Positions 47,428 through 57,461 of a stretch of DNA of 64,000 nucleotides are shown one piece after another (the stretch's first letter is position 1; each line of letters begins with the position of its first letter). A program made the translations under genes and the position numbers. Where the stretch lies: positions 62,001 to 126,000 of the forward strand of contig NZ_QICQ01000002.1 of the NCBI RefSeq assembly GCF_003201195.1. The letters run 5' to 3'. Source of the stretch: Nitrosomonas eutropha (GTDB lineage Bacteria > Pseudomonadota > Gammaproteobacteria > Burkholderiales > Nitrosomonadaceae). A model generated the notes under the pieces. The model was given only the letters and a program-made list of their open reading frames with translations, was not told the DNA's origin and ran no database searches.

Positions 47428-50148
47428 TTAATGCGCCTGATCCCAATTTTTCCCAACCCCGACCTCAACCTTTAATGGCACATCCAACTTAAACGTATTT
47501 TCCATCAATATTATTAGATTTTCCTTAACTACAAATAGTTCATCCTCAATCACCTCCAACACCAATTCATCATGTACCTGCATGATCAATTTACTTTGAA
47601 GCGGCGCTTTTACCAGCCATTGATGTACGGAAATCATTGCTAATTTAATAATATCAGCAGCTGTACCCTGCATTGGGGCATTAATCGCCGCCCGTTCAGC
47701 TCCCATCCGGCGATTATGCTGGCTACTGCGAATATCAGGTAGCTGCAGTCTTCTTCCCAGCACAGTTTCAACATATCCATTCTGTCTCGCAAGCTCTCTT
47801 GTACGTTGCATGTAATCTGCCACTCCTGGGTAACGCGCAAAATAACGATCAATAAACGCTCGCGCAGCGCTACGATCAATACCCAGCTGGGTGGCCAGCC
47901 CAAATTCCGACATGCCATAAATCAGACCAAAATTGATGACTTTAGCGTAGCGGCGCTGCTCTGCATTCACCTGACCAACAGAAATGCCAAATACCTCGGC
48001 AGCAGTAGCGCTATGAATGTCCTGCCCTCCCAAAAATGCCCGTATCAACCCAGCGTCCTGGGAAATATGCGCCATGATACGCAACTCAATCTGGGAATAA
48101 TCTGCTGAAATAATATACCAGCCACTCGGAGCAATAAATGCCTCACGGATACGCCTGCCTTCCGGTGTGCGTACCGGAATATTCTGCAAATTGGGATCGT
48201 TACTCGCCAGGCGACCGGTAACTGCCACCGCCTGCGCATAATTTGTATGGACACGACCGGTCTGTCTATTCACCATTTGCGGTAGCTTATCGATATAAGT
48301 CGATCTGAGCTTGGCAAGACTCCGGTAATCCAGCAAGATCTTGGGTAACGGATAATCCAGAGCCAGCTGTTGTAAAACTTCTTCATCAGTGGATGGCGCA
48401 CCTTTTGGTGTTTTTTTAATAACTGGCAACTTATGCTGCCCAAATAAAATCTCTTGTATCTGTTTAGTTGAGTTCAGATTAAAAGCACGGCCAGCCAGGG
48501 AATGGGCCTGCTGCTCAAGTATGACCAGTTGCCGCGCCAGTTCACCACTTTGCTCCCGTAGAAGATCGGTATCAAGCAACACACCATTACGCTCTATCCG
48601 GAACAGAACCTCCAGCAATGGCATTTCAATCTGCTGATAAATATGTCCAAGATGAGCATCCTTACTGATGATTGGATACAAAAAATGATGCAGACGCAAG
48701 GGAATATCAGCATCTTCAGCAGCATAAATCCCCGCTTGTTGAATTTCCACCTGTTCAAACCCGATACGCTTTGCGCCCTTCCCGGTTACATCATCATAGC
48801 TGATGGTCTGGATATCCAAATGTCGGCGGGCCAGACTGTCCAGATCGTGTGACAGATGGGATTCCAGCACATACGATTGCAACAGCGTATCGTGCGCGAT
48901 TCCGTTCAGCATGACCCCATGGTTAGCAAACACATGCCGATCGTATTTCAGATTCTGCCCTACCTTGGGTATATCACTATTCTCCAGCCAGGGCTTCAAC
49001 CGTTGCAGTACCTGTTCACGATTTAGCTGTGAAGGCACACCCTGATAATGATGTGCCAGCGGTATATAAGCTGCGTGCCCCGGCTCCGTACATAACGAAA
49101 GCCCCACCAGTTCAGCCTCCATTGGATTCAGGCTGGTTGTTTCGGTATCAATCGAAACCAGTTCAGCAGACTCGCATTGCTGGACCCATTCTTCAAATTG
49201 GGAATCAGTCAGGATGATTTGATAATCCCGGCTATCGCTGTTTCTTTCTCCCGGCACTAATGGATCATACATAGGTATAGTTGCTGGGCCTGTTTCAGAA
49301 TCTGATTGCCTGAGTTCACGTAACCAACTTCGGAATTCAAGATGCTCATAAAGCGCCATCAACCGAGCAACATCAAGAGGAGCAGCAACCAGATCCTGCC
49401 AACCCATTGCAAGCGGAACATCGCACTTGATTGTTAGCAACTCTCTTGAAACCTGTAACCAATCCAGTGCCTTGCGCAAATTTTCACCCACCACACCCTT
49501 TATTTCATGTGCATGTGCGATCAGATTATTCAACGAGCCATATTGATTAAGCCATTTCACCGCAGTTTTGGGGCCTACTTTTTCTACGCCGGGAATGTTA
49601 TCTACACTATCCCCCACCAACGCCAGAAAATCGATGATTTGCGCAGGCATCACACCGAATTTTTGCAGCACACCCGCCTCATCCAGTGATTCACTATTCA
49701 TGGTATTTACCAGTCGTATACCTGGCGCAACCAATTGCGCAATATCCTTGTCACCCGTCGATATAACACATTGTATCCGTTCACCTGCTGCACGTCTGGC
49801 CAGCGTACCGATGACATCATCCGCCTCGACCTGCTCTTCCACCAGCAGCGGCCAGCCCATTGCCCGGATACAGGCATACAAGGGATTTATCTGGCCAGCC
49901 AAATCTGCCGGCATCGGCGGACGGTTTGCTTTATATTGCGGATAAATCTCTTCCCGGAACGTTTTACCTTTTGCGTCAAACACACACGCGCTATAATCTG
50001 GCTGGTATTCCTTATACAAGCGACGCAGCATATTCAGTACGCCATAAATTGCACCAGTCGGTTCATTCAGGCGATTACGTAAATCGGGCAACGCATGAAA
50101 GGCACGATACAGGTAAGAAGAGCCATCAACCAGCACGAGTGTTTTCAT
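47428..50148 (-). CDS. polA: DNA polymerase I
   Basis: A 906-residue three-domain enzyme. It has an N-terminal 5'-3' exonuclease (LVDGSSYLYRAFHA, DKDIAQLV), a 3'-5' exonuclease with the DxE motif in VSIDTETTSLNP (about 330), and a polymerase domain with SADYSQIELR and the catalytic VHDELVLEV near the end. All proofreading and polymerase motifs look intact. ATG 50148 is only 15 bases from the divergent LOG-family start. Confidence 0.97.
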   Translation of the reverse strand: MKTLVLVDGSSYLYRAFHALPDLRNRLNEPTGAIYGVLNMLRRLYKEYQPDYSACVFDAKGKTFREEIYPQYKANRPPMPADLAGQINPLYACIRAMGWPLLVEEQVEADDVIGTLARRAAGERIQCVISTGDKDIAQLVAPGIRLVNTMNSESLDEAGVLQKFGVMPAQIIDFLALVGDSVDNIPGVEKVGPKTAVKWLNQYGSLNNLIAHAHEIKGVVGENLRKALDWLQVSRELLTIKCDVPLAMGWQDLVAAPLDVARLMALYEHLEFRSWLRELRQSDSETGPATIPMYDPLVPGERNSDSRDYQIILTDSQFEEWVQQCESAELVSIDTETTSLNPMEAELVGLSLCTEPGHAAYIPLAHHYQGVPSQLNREQVLQRLKPWLENSDIPKVGQNLKYDRHVFANHGVMLNGIAHDTLLQSYVLESHLSHDLDSLARRHLDIQTISYDDVTGKGAKRIGFEQVEIQQAGIYAAEDADIPLRLHHFLYPIISKDAHLGHIYQQIEMPLLEVLFRIERNGVLLDTDLLREQSGELARQLVILEQQAHSLAGRAFNLNSTKQIQEILFGQHKLPVIKKTPKGAPSTDEEVLQQLALDYPLPKILLDYRSLAKLRSTYIDKLPQMVNRQTGRVHTNYAQAVAVTGRLASNDPNLQNIPVRTPEGRRIREAFIAPSGWYIISADYSQIELRIMAHISQDAGLIRAFLGGQDIHSATAAEVFGISVGQVNAEQRRYAKVINFGLIYGMSEFGLATQLGIDRSAARAFIDRYFARYPGVADYMQRTRELARQNGYVETVLGRRLQLPDIRSSQHNRRMGAERAAINAPMQGTAADIIKLAMISVHQWLVKAPLQSKLIMQVHDELVLEVIEDELFVVKENLIILMENTFKLDVPLKVEVGVGKNWDQAH

Positions 50149-50163
50149 CAAATAAGGACCTTT

Positions 50164-50883
50164 ATGAGTTTACAAGCAAAGTTGGGGGATGCCCTTACCC
50201 TGGAAAAACCCTGGTCAGCCAGAGAATCATGGCGGGTTTTCGGTATTGTGGCAGAATTTGTTGAAGGCACGGAGCGACTCGAATGTATCCAGCCCGCCAT
50301 CAGTATTTTTGGCAGCGCCAGAACTCATCCCGACCATCCGCATTATAAATTAACCGAAGCAATTGCAAGACAATTGTCGGATGCTGGATTCTCAGTCATA
50401 TCCGGTGGAGGGCCAGGCATTATGGAAGCTGCCAACAAAGGCGCTTTTTATGGCAAATCTCCCAGTGTAGGGCTAAACATTCAGCTACCACACGAACAAC
50501 GCCGCAACGTTTATCAGGATATCAGCCAGACTTTCCGCCATTTCTTTGCTCGCAAGTATATGTTCATCAAGTTTGCAACTGCCTACGTCGTGATGCCGGG
50601 TGGATTCGGCACACTAGATGAACTAATGGAAGCACTGACCCTAGTCCAAACTGGAAAAACCCGCAAGATGCCAATCATTCTGGTCTGCTCAGATTTCTGG
50701 CAGGGAATAATAGACTGGTTTCGCCAGGTACTCGTCCAGGATAATTTCATCTCTCCAGAAGATATGGATCTCATTCAAATTGTTGATGAACCCGCTCAAG
50801 TCGTAGACGCAATTTTCCGTTACTACGAAACTTCCGGGTTTGAGCCTTCAGCTACTGAACGTAACATACAACTCAATCTTTGA
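50164..50883 (+). CDS. LOG family protein (TIGR00730, nucleotide 5'-monophosphate phosphoribohydrolase-like)
   Basis: A 239-residue Rossmann-like protein with the LOG signature PGGFGTLDELMEALTLVQTGK and an earlier SGGGPGIMEAANKGA. LOG proteins cleave the ribose-phosphate bond of nucleoside monophosphates; plant members activate cytokinins. The bacterial role is usually nucleotide salvage or unknown. ATG 50164 (MSLQAKLGD) follows AGGACC. The frame continues upstream into polA but without a better start. Confidence 0.9.
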   Translation: MSLQAKLGDALTLEKPWSARESWRVFGIVAEFVEGTERLECIQPAISIFGSARTHPDHPHYKLTEAIARQLSDAGFSVISGGGPGIMEAANKGAFYGKSPSVGLNIQLPHEQRRNVYQDISQTFRHFFARKYMFIKFATAYVVMPGGFGTLDELMEALTLVQTGKTRKMPIILVCSDFWQGIIDWFRQVLVQDNFISPEDMDLIQIVDEPAQVVDAIFRYYETSGFEPSATERNIQLNL

Positions 50884-50943
50884 CATCGACAGATTTATTT
50901 CATCAGACAAATACCAGAATATTCCAACCATCCGGATATCAGC

Positions 50944-51324
50944 ATGAGGCCAGTAATTATTTTATTTTTCTGCAGCAATCTGGTCTGGATATCCTCTTTG
51001 GTATTCGCACAAAACAAACCGCAACCGGATAACCTGATTCCATTACCAGAGATTCCAGAACCTCCTTCTAGCGGCGAAGAGAGTGTCCTTCCCCCCGAAC
51101 TGGGGCTGGATCCATCTCTTGAGCCAGAAATAACAATCCATGAAGGAAAAGACAGAACAATCGAGGAATATCGTGTTAATGGTGAGTTATACATGATCAA
51201 AATCACCCCTCGAATCGGAAAACCTTATTACCTCCTGAACCGGCGCAGTGCTGCCGGCATAACTCACCCTGGGGATATGGGATCTGGTGTAAGTGTTCCA
51301 ATGTGGGAGATTTACCGCTTTTGA
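50944..51324 (+). CDS. DUF2782 family periplasmic protein
   Basis: A 126-residue protein with a signal peptide (VIILFFCSNLVWISSLVFA, cleavage after Ala at about 23). A proline- and acid-rich spacer follows (LPEIPEPPSSGEE), then a compact domain RTIEEYRVNGELYMIKITP ending WEIYRF, as in DUF2782. Function is unknown. In betaproteobacteria it commonly sits between polA and thrB, as here. Confidence 0.85.
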   Translation: MRPVIILFFCSNLVWISSLVFAQNKPQPDNLIPLPEIPEPPSSGEESVLPPELGLDPSLEPEITIHEGKDRTIEEYRVNGELYMIKITPRIGKPYYLLNRRSAAGITHPGDMGSGVSVPMWEIYRF

Positions 51325-51417
51325 GCAAGATTCACCGGAACCTGAGCGATCTCCAGTAAACTTGCTGGTTTATTTGCCATCCCATCCTTTACAAACTGCC
51401 TTTTCAGTACTTCATTC

Positions 51418-52368
51418 ATGTCTGTTTTCACCCCGGTTACCAAAAAGCAACTTGCCGTCTGGCTGCAGAATTACTCACTTGGATCACTGACTGATTTGCA
51501 GGGTATTTCATCCGGAATCGAAAATACCAATTATTTTGTTACCACGACACAAGGCAAATTTATTCTCACTCTGTTCGAGAAGCTAACCAGCACTGAATTG
51601 CCCTTTTATCTCAATCTGATGGCGTATCTCTCCGAGCAGGGTATTCCCTGCCCCAAACCTATTGAATCACAAGATCACGCTTTGCTAGGTACTCTCAATG
51701 GCAAACCGGCCTCTATTGTGAGCTTTCTACCCGGGCAATCCATGACACAAATCAGAGAAGAACAATGTGCACAGGTCGGAGAAATACTCGCCAAAATGCA
51801 CCTGGCAGGACTAAACTACAATGGTAAAAACAGAAACCCGCGCGGACTGGATTGGTGGCAAACTGCTGCTGGAACAGTCATGCCCTTCCTTTCCCGCTCG
51901 GAGCAAAGCCTGCTCGATGAGGAGTTGCAATTCCAGATAAAGCAGCGCACAACCAACCTTCCTCAAGGCATTATCCATGCCGATCTTTTCCGTGATAACG
52001 TTTTATTTACATCCACCGGCATTGGCGGAATTATCGACTTCTACTTTGCCTGTAATGATGCTTTACTATACGATCTGGCTATTACTGCAAACGACTGGTG
52101 TACGCTTGGGGACGGCGTAATGGACAAAGCGCGCATGCATGCCCTCGTGAAGGCCTACCAGGCCGCCCGACCATTAACAGCGGAAGAATACCCTGCCTGG
52201 CCTGCTATGCTACGGGCAGGTGCACTGCGTTTTTGGTTATCACGTCTATATGACTATTATCTGCCTCGCCCGGGTGAGTTGACACATAAAAAGGATCCAG
52301 AATACTTCAGAAAAATTCTGGAATATCATCTGACCAATCCGAGTGTACTACCCTCTCTTCAGGCTTGA
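51418..52368 (+). CDS. thrB: Homoserine kinase (ThrB, APH-fold type)
   Basis: A 316-residue kinase of the aminoglycoside-phosphotransferase fold, the form of ThrB found in proteobacteria such as Pseudomonas and Nitrosomonas. It shows [11 protein letters not shown] (substrate loop), the catalytic [12 protein letters not shown], and the metal-binding GGIIDFYFA. It phosphorylates homoserine in threonine synthesis. It follows the DUF2782 gene by 93 bases. Confidence 0.94.
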   Translation: MSVFTPVTKKQLAVWLQNYSLGSLTDLQGISSGIENTNYFVTTTQGKFILTLFEKLTSTELPFYLNLMAYLSEQGIPCPKPIESQDHALLGTLNGKPASIVSFLPGQSMTQIREEQCAQVGEILAKMHLAGLNYNGKNRNPRGLDWWQTAAGTVMPFLSRSEQSLLDEELQFQIKQRTTNLPQGIIHADLFRDNVLFTSTGIGGIIDFYFACNDALLYDLAITANDWCTLGDGVMDKARMHALVKAYQAARPLTAEEYPAWPAMLRAGALRFWLSRLYDYYLPRPGELTHKKDPEYFRKILEYHLTNPSVLPSLQA

Positions 52369-52458
52369 AGCCAAACAGATTATCGTTATCCTTTTCACAT
52401 ACGCTCTATAAACAATTAAAATTCTGGCCGGGCGTACTTTAATTACTGGAGAAATACG

Positions 52459-53250
52459 ATGGAAGCACGATATGTACGCGGAAAACAGGGATTACAGTGG
52501 ATTTTGAGTGGTTTTTACTTTTTCCGCCAGGCACCCCTTAACTGGATCTTTCTATGTTTTACTTATTTGCTGATCGGAACGACGCTGGGGCTTATCCCTT
52601 ACCTGGGGAGTCTTGTCGGCATATTGACCGTACCTGTCTTTGTGGCCGGCATTATGGCTGGATGCAGGCAGCTGGATCTAAACGGTAAACTGGAACTGGA
52701 ATATCTGTTTTACGGATTCAAGAAATATACCCTACCCCTTATTACGATCGGTGGAATTTACCTGGTCGGTGATGTTCTGATTACTGGGTTCTTCATGCTG
52801 CGTGGAGGAGATGCCGCCATTGACATGTGGCTGCATGGCAAACGATTTGATGAAACCGAGCTGGCCGGGGTCATGAACGACATATTATCTGCTACTTTAT
52901 TTTCCCTGCTACTAACTATTCCGCTGCTGATGGCAATCTGGTTTGCTCCCATGCTGGTGATCTTTGAGAAAATGCCCCCTCTCATCGCTATACGTAAAAG
53001 TTTTTTTGCGTGCCTGAAAAATCTCTTTGCTTTCCAGATTTACTTTATTGTCCTGTTTATTCTTGCCATGCTTTCAGCCATGCTCTACGGACTTGGTTTC
53101 ATCGTATGGTTCCCGGTTGCATTTGCCTCAGCATATGTCAGCTACAAGGATATTTTTCACTACGAACAAGACGAAAATACCAGATCTGATCAGGACACAG
53201 GTGGAAACAAGGAAAATATCAGCCAGATTGAGAACGATGAACCAAAATAA
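52459..53250 (+). CDS. BPSS1780-like integral membrane protein
   Basis: A 263-residue protein with about six transmembrane segments, for example IPYLGSLVGILTVPVFVAGIM and ILFLLLTIPLLMAIWF-type stretches. A charged, probably cytoplasmic C-terminal tail follows (DENTRSDQDTGG). The start LQWILSGFYFFRQAPLNW is typical of this uncharacterised family, common downstream of thrB in betaproteobacteria. Function is unknown. It converges with the helicase gene, leaving only six bases between the stops. Confidence 0.82.
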   Translation: MEARYVRGKQGLQWILSGFYFFRQAPLNWIFLCFTYLLIGTTLGLIPYLGSLVGILTVPVFVAGIMAGCRQLDLNGKLELEYLFYGFKKYTLPLITIGGIYLVGDVLITGFFMLRGGDAAIDMWLHGKRFDETELAGVMNDILSATLFSLLLTIPLLMAIWFAPMLVIFEKMPPLIAIRKSFFACLKNLFAFQIYFIVLFILAMLSAMLYGLGFIVWFPVAFASAYVSYKDIFHYEQDENTRSDQDTGGNKENISQIENDEPK

Positions 53251-53256
53251 TCCAAT

Positions 53257-55503
53257 TTATAAAGGAACCAGTTTTGCATAGGTAAGTGAGAGCCATTTTG
53301 TACCTGTCTGGTGGAAATTCACCTGAACCCGCATATCAGATCCATTGCCCTCATAATTTACAATAGTGCCCGTACCAAATTTTGTGTGTGATACCTGCTG
53401 ACCAATATGCAACCCCGCCGTATTCAGTCCTTGCGGGGCCACCCTGACTGCTGCTGAAACTGGTGTATGCTTCCCTCTTCCTTGGCGAGAATAGGCAGTG
53501 CTAACAGTATTTTGTCCGGTTCCTGACAGTCCCTGCCGATACCCTGCTCCAGAAAAACCGGATGATCGCAACCTTTTCAGCAACTCCTCCGGAATTTCAT
53601 CAACAAACCTGGAAGGCACATTCACCCGTACCTGGCCGTGTAACATACGGCTCTCTGCATAGCTCAGATACAAGCGTTGACGCGCGCGCGTCATTGCCAC
53701 ATACATCAGACGTCTTTCTTCTTCCAGCCCATTCGGCTCATTACGACTGTTTTCATGAGGAAACAACCCTTCCTCCAGGCCACTGATAAATACTGAATGA
53801 AATTCCAATCCTTTTGCAGCATGCACTGTCATCAATTGAACTGCATCCTGATAGCCCTCCGCCTGATGCTCACCACCTTCAAGTGAGGCATGTGCCAGAA
53901 AAGCCGTGAGACTGTCATCTTCGGCTTCATGCACAAAACTGGTCGCAGCATTGACCAGCTCTTTAAGATTTTCCAGGCGCTCATTGTTACCCTCACGCTC
54001 AGCCTGGTAATGTGCCACCAGCCCACTCTGATCCACTACACGCCGGATTATTTCCGGCAACGGCTGGCCTTCACATGCCTGCTGCATGGATAGAACCAGA
54101 TTAACAAAACCTGCTATCCCTCTTCCTGGCTGGTCACCCCTGGTGGTAACAGCTTTCCTTCCCTCGCATACCTTAAGTGCCGCTTGCCAAAGACTGGTTC
54201 CAAGTATTTCCGCCTGGTCCTGCAATTGCTCCAATGTGCGTGCACCAATTCCTCTGGGAGGAAAATTGATAACCCGCAGTAGGGCATTGTCATCATCCGG
54301 CGAAGCAACCAGTCGCAAATAAGCCAGTGCATGCTTTACTTCCTGCCGATCGAAAAAACGCATACCACCGTAAACACGGTAAGAAATAGATGCATTGAAC
54401 AAACCGTGTTCCAGCACCCGTGATTGCGCATTGGAACGATAAAGCAGAGCTATCTCGGAGAGGGACAATCCTTCAGCGTGCAGAGCCTTGATTTCATCAA
54501 CAATAAAGCTGGTTTCATCCACATCCGTAGCGGCGTAATAAATCCGCACAGACTCACCTTTCCCCGCAGCAGTCCACAGATTCTTACCTAGACGCCCTTT
54601 GTTATTCTCGATCAGTGCATTGGCTGCGTCCAGAATATTGCCTTGCGAGCGATAATTCTGTTCCAGTCTGATAATTTTGGGTACACTGAAATCTTTCTCA
54701 AGATCACGCATATTTCCAACATGCGCTCCCCGGAATGCATAGATGCTTTGGTCATCATCCCCGACAGCAAAAATAGCAGCATGTTGTTGTGAGCCCGAGC
54801 CTGCCAGTAATTTGATCCATTGATATTGCAATCGGTTGGTATCCTGAAATTCATCTACCAATATATGTTCGAAACGGCCACGATAATGGTCCCGTAGAAT
54901 TTCATTGCGACTCAACAACTCATAGCAACGCAGCAACAGTTCTGCAAAATCAACAGTACCTCCCCGCATACTGACAGCTTCGTACACCTGATAGCATTCA
55001 GCCAGAGTCCGATTGAAACTGCCACGCGTATCAACCTGTGAGGCTCGTAATCCTTCTTCCTTGGCGTTATTGATAAACCATTGCAGTTGTCTGGGTGCCA
55101 GCACTTTTTCATCCAACGAACGCTCTTTCAGTATTCGCTTGATAACAGCCAGCTGATCGGCCATATCCAGTATTTGGAATGCCTGCGGCAGCCCTGCATC
55201 TTCATAATGGGCACGCAGCATGCGATGACACAAACCATGAAATGTGCCAATCCACATGCCACGAATATTGATAGGCAGCATCGTGCTGATACGCGCGACC
55301 ATTTCACGTGCCGCTTTATTAGTGAATGTAACTGCCAGAAGATTCTGCGGCTGAGTAAGGCCTGATTGCAGTAAATACGCAATCCGTGTAGTCAGCACTC
55401 GGGTTTTGCCACTTCCGGCACCCGCCAGTATCAGAGCGGACTGGTGTGGCCAGGTTACGGCTTCCAGCTGTTCCGGGTTGAGATCAGTAAGTAGAGCAGT
55501 CAT
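53257..55503 (-). CDS. uvrD: UvrD/Rep-type DNA helicase
   Basis: A 748-residue superfamily 1A helicase. The motifs are AGAGSGKTRVLTTR (Walker A, about 30-43), ILVDEFQDTN (Walker B), AVGDDDQSIYAFRGA, a central EQNYRSQ, and VQLMTVHAAKGLEF. The C-terminal segment with GTGTIVNYEG matches the Tudor-like end of UvrD/PcrA that contacts RNA polymerase. Acts in repair and replication restart with 3'-5' polarity. The name uvrD is favoured over rep because of that C-terminal region. Confidence 0.92.
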   Translation of the reverse strand: MTALLTDLNPEQLEAVTWPHQSALILAGAGSGKTRVLTTRIAYLLQSGLTQPQNLLAVTFTNKAAREMVARISTMLPINIRGMWIGTFHGLCHRMLRAHYEDAGLPQAFQILDMADQLAVIKRILKERSLDEKVLAPRQLQWFINNAKEEGLRASQVDTRGSFNRTLAECYQVYEAVSMRGGTVDFAELLLRCYELLSRNEILRDHYRGRFEHILVDEFQDTNRLQYQWIKLLAGSGSQQHAAIFAVGDDDQSIYAFRGAHVGNMRDLEKDFSVPKIIRLEQNYRSQGNILDAANALIENNKGRLGKNLWTAAGKGESVRIYYAATDVDETSFIVDEIKALHAEGLSLSEIALLYRSNAQSRVLEHGLFNASISYRVYGGMRFFDRQEVKHALAYLRLVASPDDDNALLRVINFPPRGIGARTLEQLQDQAEILGTSLWQAALKVCEGRKAVTTRGDQPGRGIAGFVNLVLSMQQACEGQPLPEIIRRVVDQSGLVAHYQAEREGNNERLENLKELVNAATSFVHEAEDDSLTAFLAHASLEGGEHQAEGYQDAVQLMTVHAAKGLEFHSVFISGLEEGLFPHENSRNEPNGLEEERRLMYVAMTRARQRLYLSYAESRMLHGQVRVNVPSRFVDEIPEELLKRLRSSGFSGAGYRQGLSGTGQNTVSTAYSRQGRGKHTPVSAAVRVAPQGLNTAGLHIGQQVSHTKFGTGTIVNYEGNGSDMRVQVNFHQTGTKWLSLTYAKLVPL

Positions 55504-55566
55504 ATAAGAGGGAACAGCCGAATTTCCCGTCTGCTATCAGAGCCAGACGGGGGGATATCAGAAAAA

Positions 55567-56439
55567 CTATTTCTTGCTTTTTGCCACCAGATCCAGAATC
55601 AGCGGCGTTAGAATCAATTCAATTGCCATACCCATTTTGCCACCAGGAACAACGATAGTATTGGGACGGGACATAAACGATCCGTTTAGCATGCTAAGTA
55701 GATAAGGGAAAAAATCAGCACCGTGATAATCACGAAAACGGATAACGACCATACTTTCATCCAGTGCAGGAATATCCCGTGCAATGAATGGATTGGAAGT
55801 ATCAACTGTTGGCACACGCTGGAAATTAATGTGTGTACGTGAGAACTGAGGGGTAATGTAATGAACGTAATCGTGCATGCGACGCAGAATGGTATGTGTC
55901 ACCGCTTCGCACGAATACCCTCTCGCAGCAGTATCACGGTATATTTTTTGAATCCATTCCAAGTTAACAATTGGAACCACACCCACCAGCAGATCTACAT
56001 ACTGGCCGACATCCGCTGTATCACTCTTCACTCCGCCATGCAGACCTTCATAGAACAACAGGTTTGTGCCAGGTGCAATTGTCTTCCAGGAAGTAAATGT
56101 ACCGGGTTTCTGATTGTAGGGTTTGGCTTCCTCTTCATTATGCAGATAAAGACGAATTTCTCCAGATCCACTTTCTCCATATGTCCGGAATAAGGTTTCC
56201 AACTTTTCAAACTCATTGGCTTCCGGACCAAAATGGCTGATAGGCCGCCCGCCACTCTTTTCCGATTCTTCAACCACTCGCTTCATGGATTCACGGTCAT
56301 AACGATGGAAGCTGTCACCTTCTACCACAGCAACATTCAGTCGTTCACGCCGAAAAATATGCTCAAAACTTGCCTTGACAGTAGATGTTCCGGCTCCGGA
56401 AGATCCAGTTACAGCGATAACAGGGTGTTTCTGCGACAT
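55567..56439 (-). CDS. prkB: Phosphoribulokinase
   Basis: A 290-residue class I (proteobacterial) phosphoribulokinase with the P-loop GSSGAGTSTVKASF, then VVEGDSFHRYDRE, and FYEGLHGGV. It makes ribulose-1,5-bisphosphate, the substrate of the CbbL/CbbS encoded in the island. It is unlinked to that operon and has backbone-like composition, so the rest of the Calvin cycle predates the carboxysome genes. The gene is flanked by unrelated housekeeping genes. Confidence 0.95.
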   Translation of the reverse strand: MSQKHPVIAVTGSSGAGTSTVKASFEHIFRRERLNVAVVEGDSFHRYDRESMKRVVEESEKSGGRPISHFGPEANEFEKLETLFRTYGESGSGEIRLYLHNEEEAKPYNQKPGTFTSWKTIAPGTNLLFYEGLHGGVKSDTADVGQYVDLLVGVVPIVNLEWIQKIYRDTAARGYSCEAVTHTILRRMHDYVHYITPQFSRTHINFQRVPTVDTSNPFIARDIPALDESMVVIRFRDYHGADFFPYLLSMLNGSFMSRPNTIVVPGGKMGMAIELILTPLILDLVAKSKK

Positions 56440-56558
56440 TTGTTTTTATCTCCTAAATATAAAAAATAATTTCCAGCAATTAGTAGACAGCTATTCAGTC
56501 ACCGCATAGCGAATGATGCTGCTCATCAGCCTGCAGTTACCAATGAATTCGATATTCT

Positions 56559-57350
56559 TCATTTAGTACAATGTGGATTTTTCCCTGCAATATTCGCTTG
56601 TTTCTGTAATTGTTGCGCTTTTGGTAAATATGCCTGCAGATTCTGGATACGGGACGCGTGCGAAGGGTGGGTGGAAAGGAATTCTATCGGTGCATCCTGG
56701 CTGGCCTGCTCCATCTTTTGCCACAGTTTTACACTTTCCGACGGGTTGAATCCTGCCTTGGCCATCAAGTCCAGACCAATCATATCCGCCTCGGATTCCT
56801 GTAATCTGCTATACGGCATAATAATCCCATACTGTGCCCCAATCCCCAGCAAACCGATTGCAGTTTGCCCCAACGTAGATTGAGGTGCAGCAACTGCCTG
56901 GACAAGCGATATTCCCAGGTTTGTTCCAACCTGTTGAGATAAACGTTCATTACTATGGCGAGCCATCACATGCCCGACTTCATGACCAATGATAACTGCC
57001 AGCTGATCCTGGTTATCCACCAGATTGAGTAAGCCAGTATGCACACCAATTTTCCCACCAGGCAACGCAAATGCATTCAGTGACTGGTCTTTAAATACGA
57101 CCACTTCCCATTCACCCCCCACTTCCCGGGTAATTGCGCTGGCAACACAACTGACAAACCGATTACTCACCGCATCATGACTGATCTGCTTTTCACGCTT
57201 CAAAGTATCAAATGCCTGTAGACCCATGCTGTTTACCTCTGTATCCGGCATAAATACAAGCTGCGTTCGGCCGGTAGGAGAAGTTGCACAGGCTGTCAGA
57301 AAGTTGATCCACAGGAAGGCGAACAATAACTTCATCATTAATGTACTCAT
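56559..57350 (-). CDS. M48 family metalloprotease lipoprotein
   Basis: A 263-residue periplasmic protease. The signal peptide ends in a lipobox LTAC (Cys at about 21). The zinc motif HEVGH (within VIIGHEVGHVMARHSNE) is followed by the Glu ligand in LQESEADMIGLDLM. It resembles the outer-membrane LoiP/YcaL group, which degrades misfolded envelope proteins. An in-frame second methionine (MKLLF) could be the start, as it leaves a more standard signal peptide. Confidence 0.92.
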   Translation of the reverse strand: MSTLMMKLLFAFLWINFLTACATSPTGRTQLVFMPDTEVNSMGLQAFDTLKREKQISHDAVSNRFVSCVASAITREVGGEWEVVVFKDQSLNAFALPGGKIGVHTGLLNLVDNQDQLAVIIGHEVGHVMARHSNERLSQQVGTNLGISLVQAVAAPQSTLGQTAIGLLGIGAQYGIIMPYSRLQESEADMIGLDLMAKAGFNPSESVKLWQKMEQASQDAPIEFLSTHPSHASRIQNLQAYLPKAQQLQKQANIAGKNPHCTK

Positions 57351-57461
57351 TCTTCTCTCCCGACCATAACCAGATATAAATCGATCATATGTTCAGCCCC
57401 AATTCAGAGCAAATCCCCTGCGCGGATTATCAATCAACAAGAATACAAATGGATGCACTAA

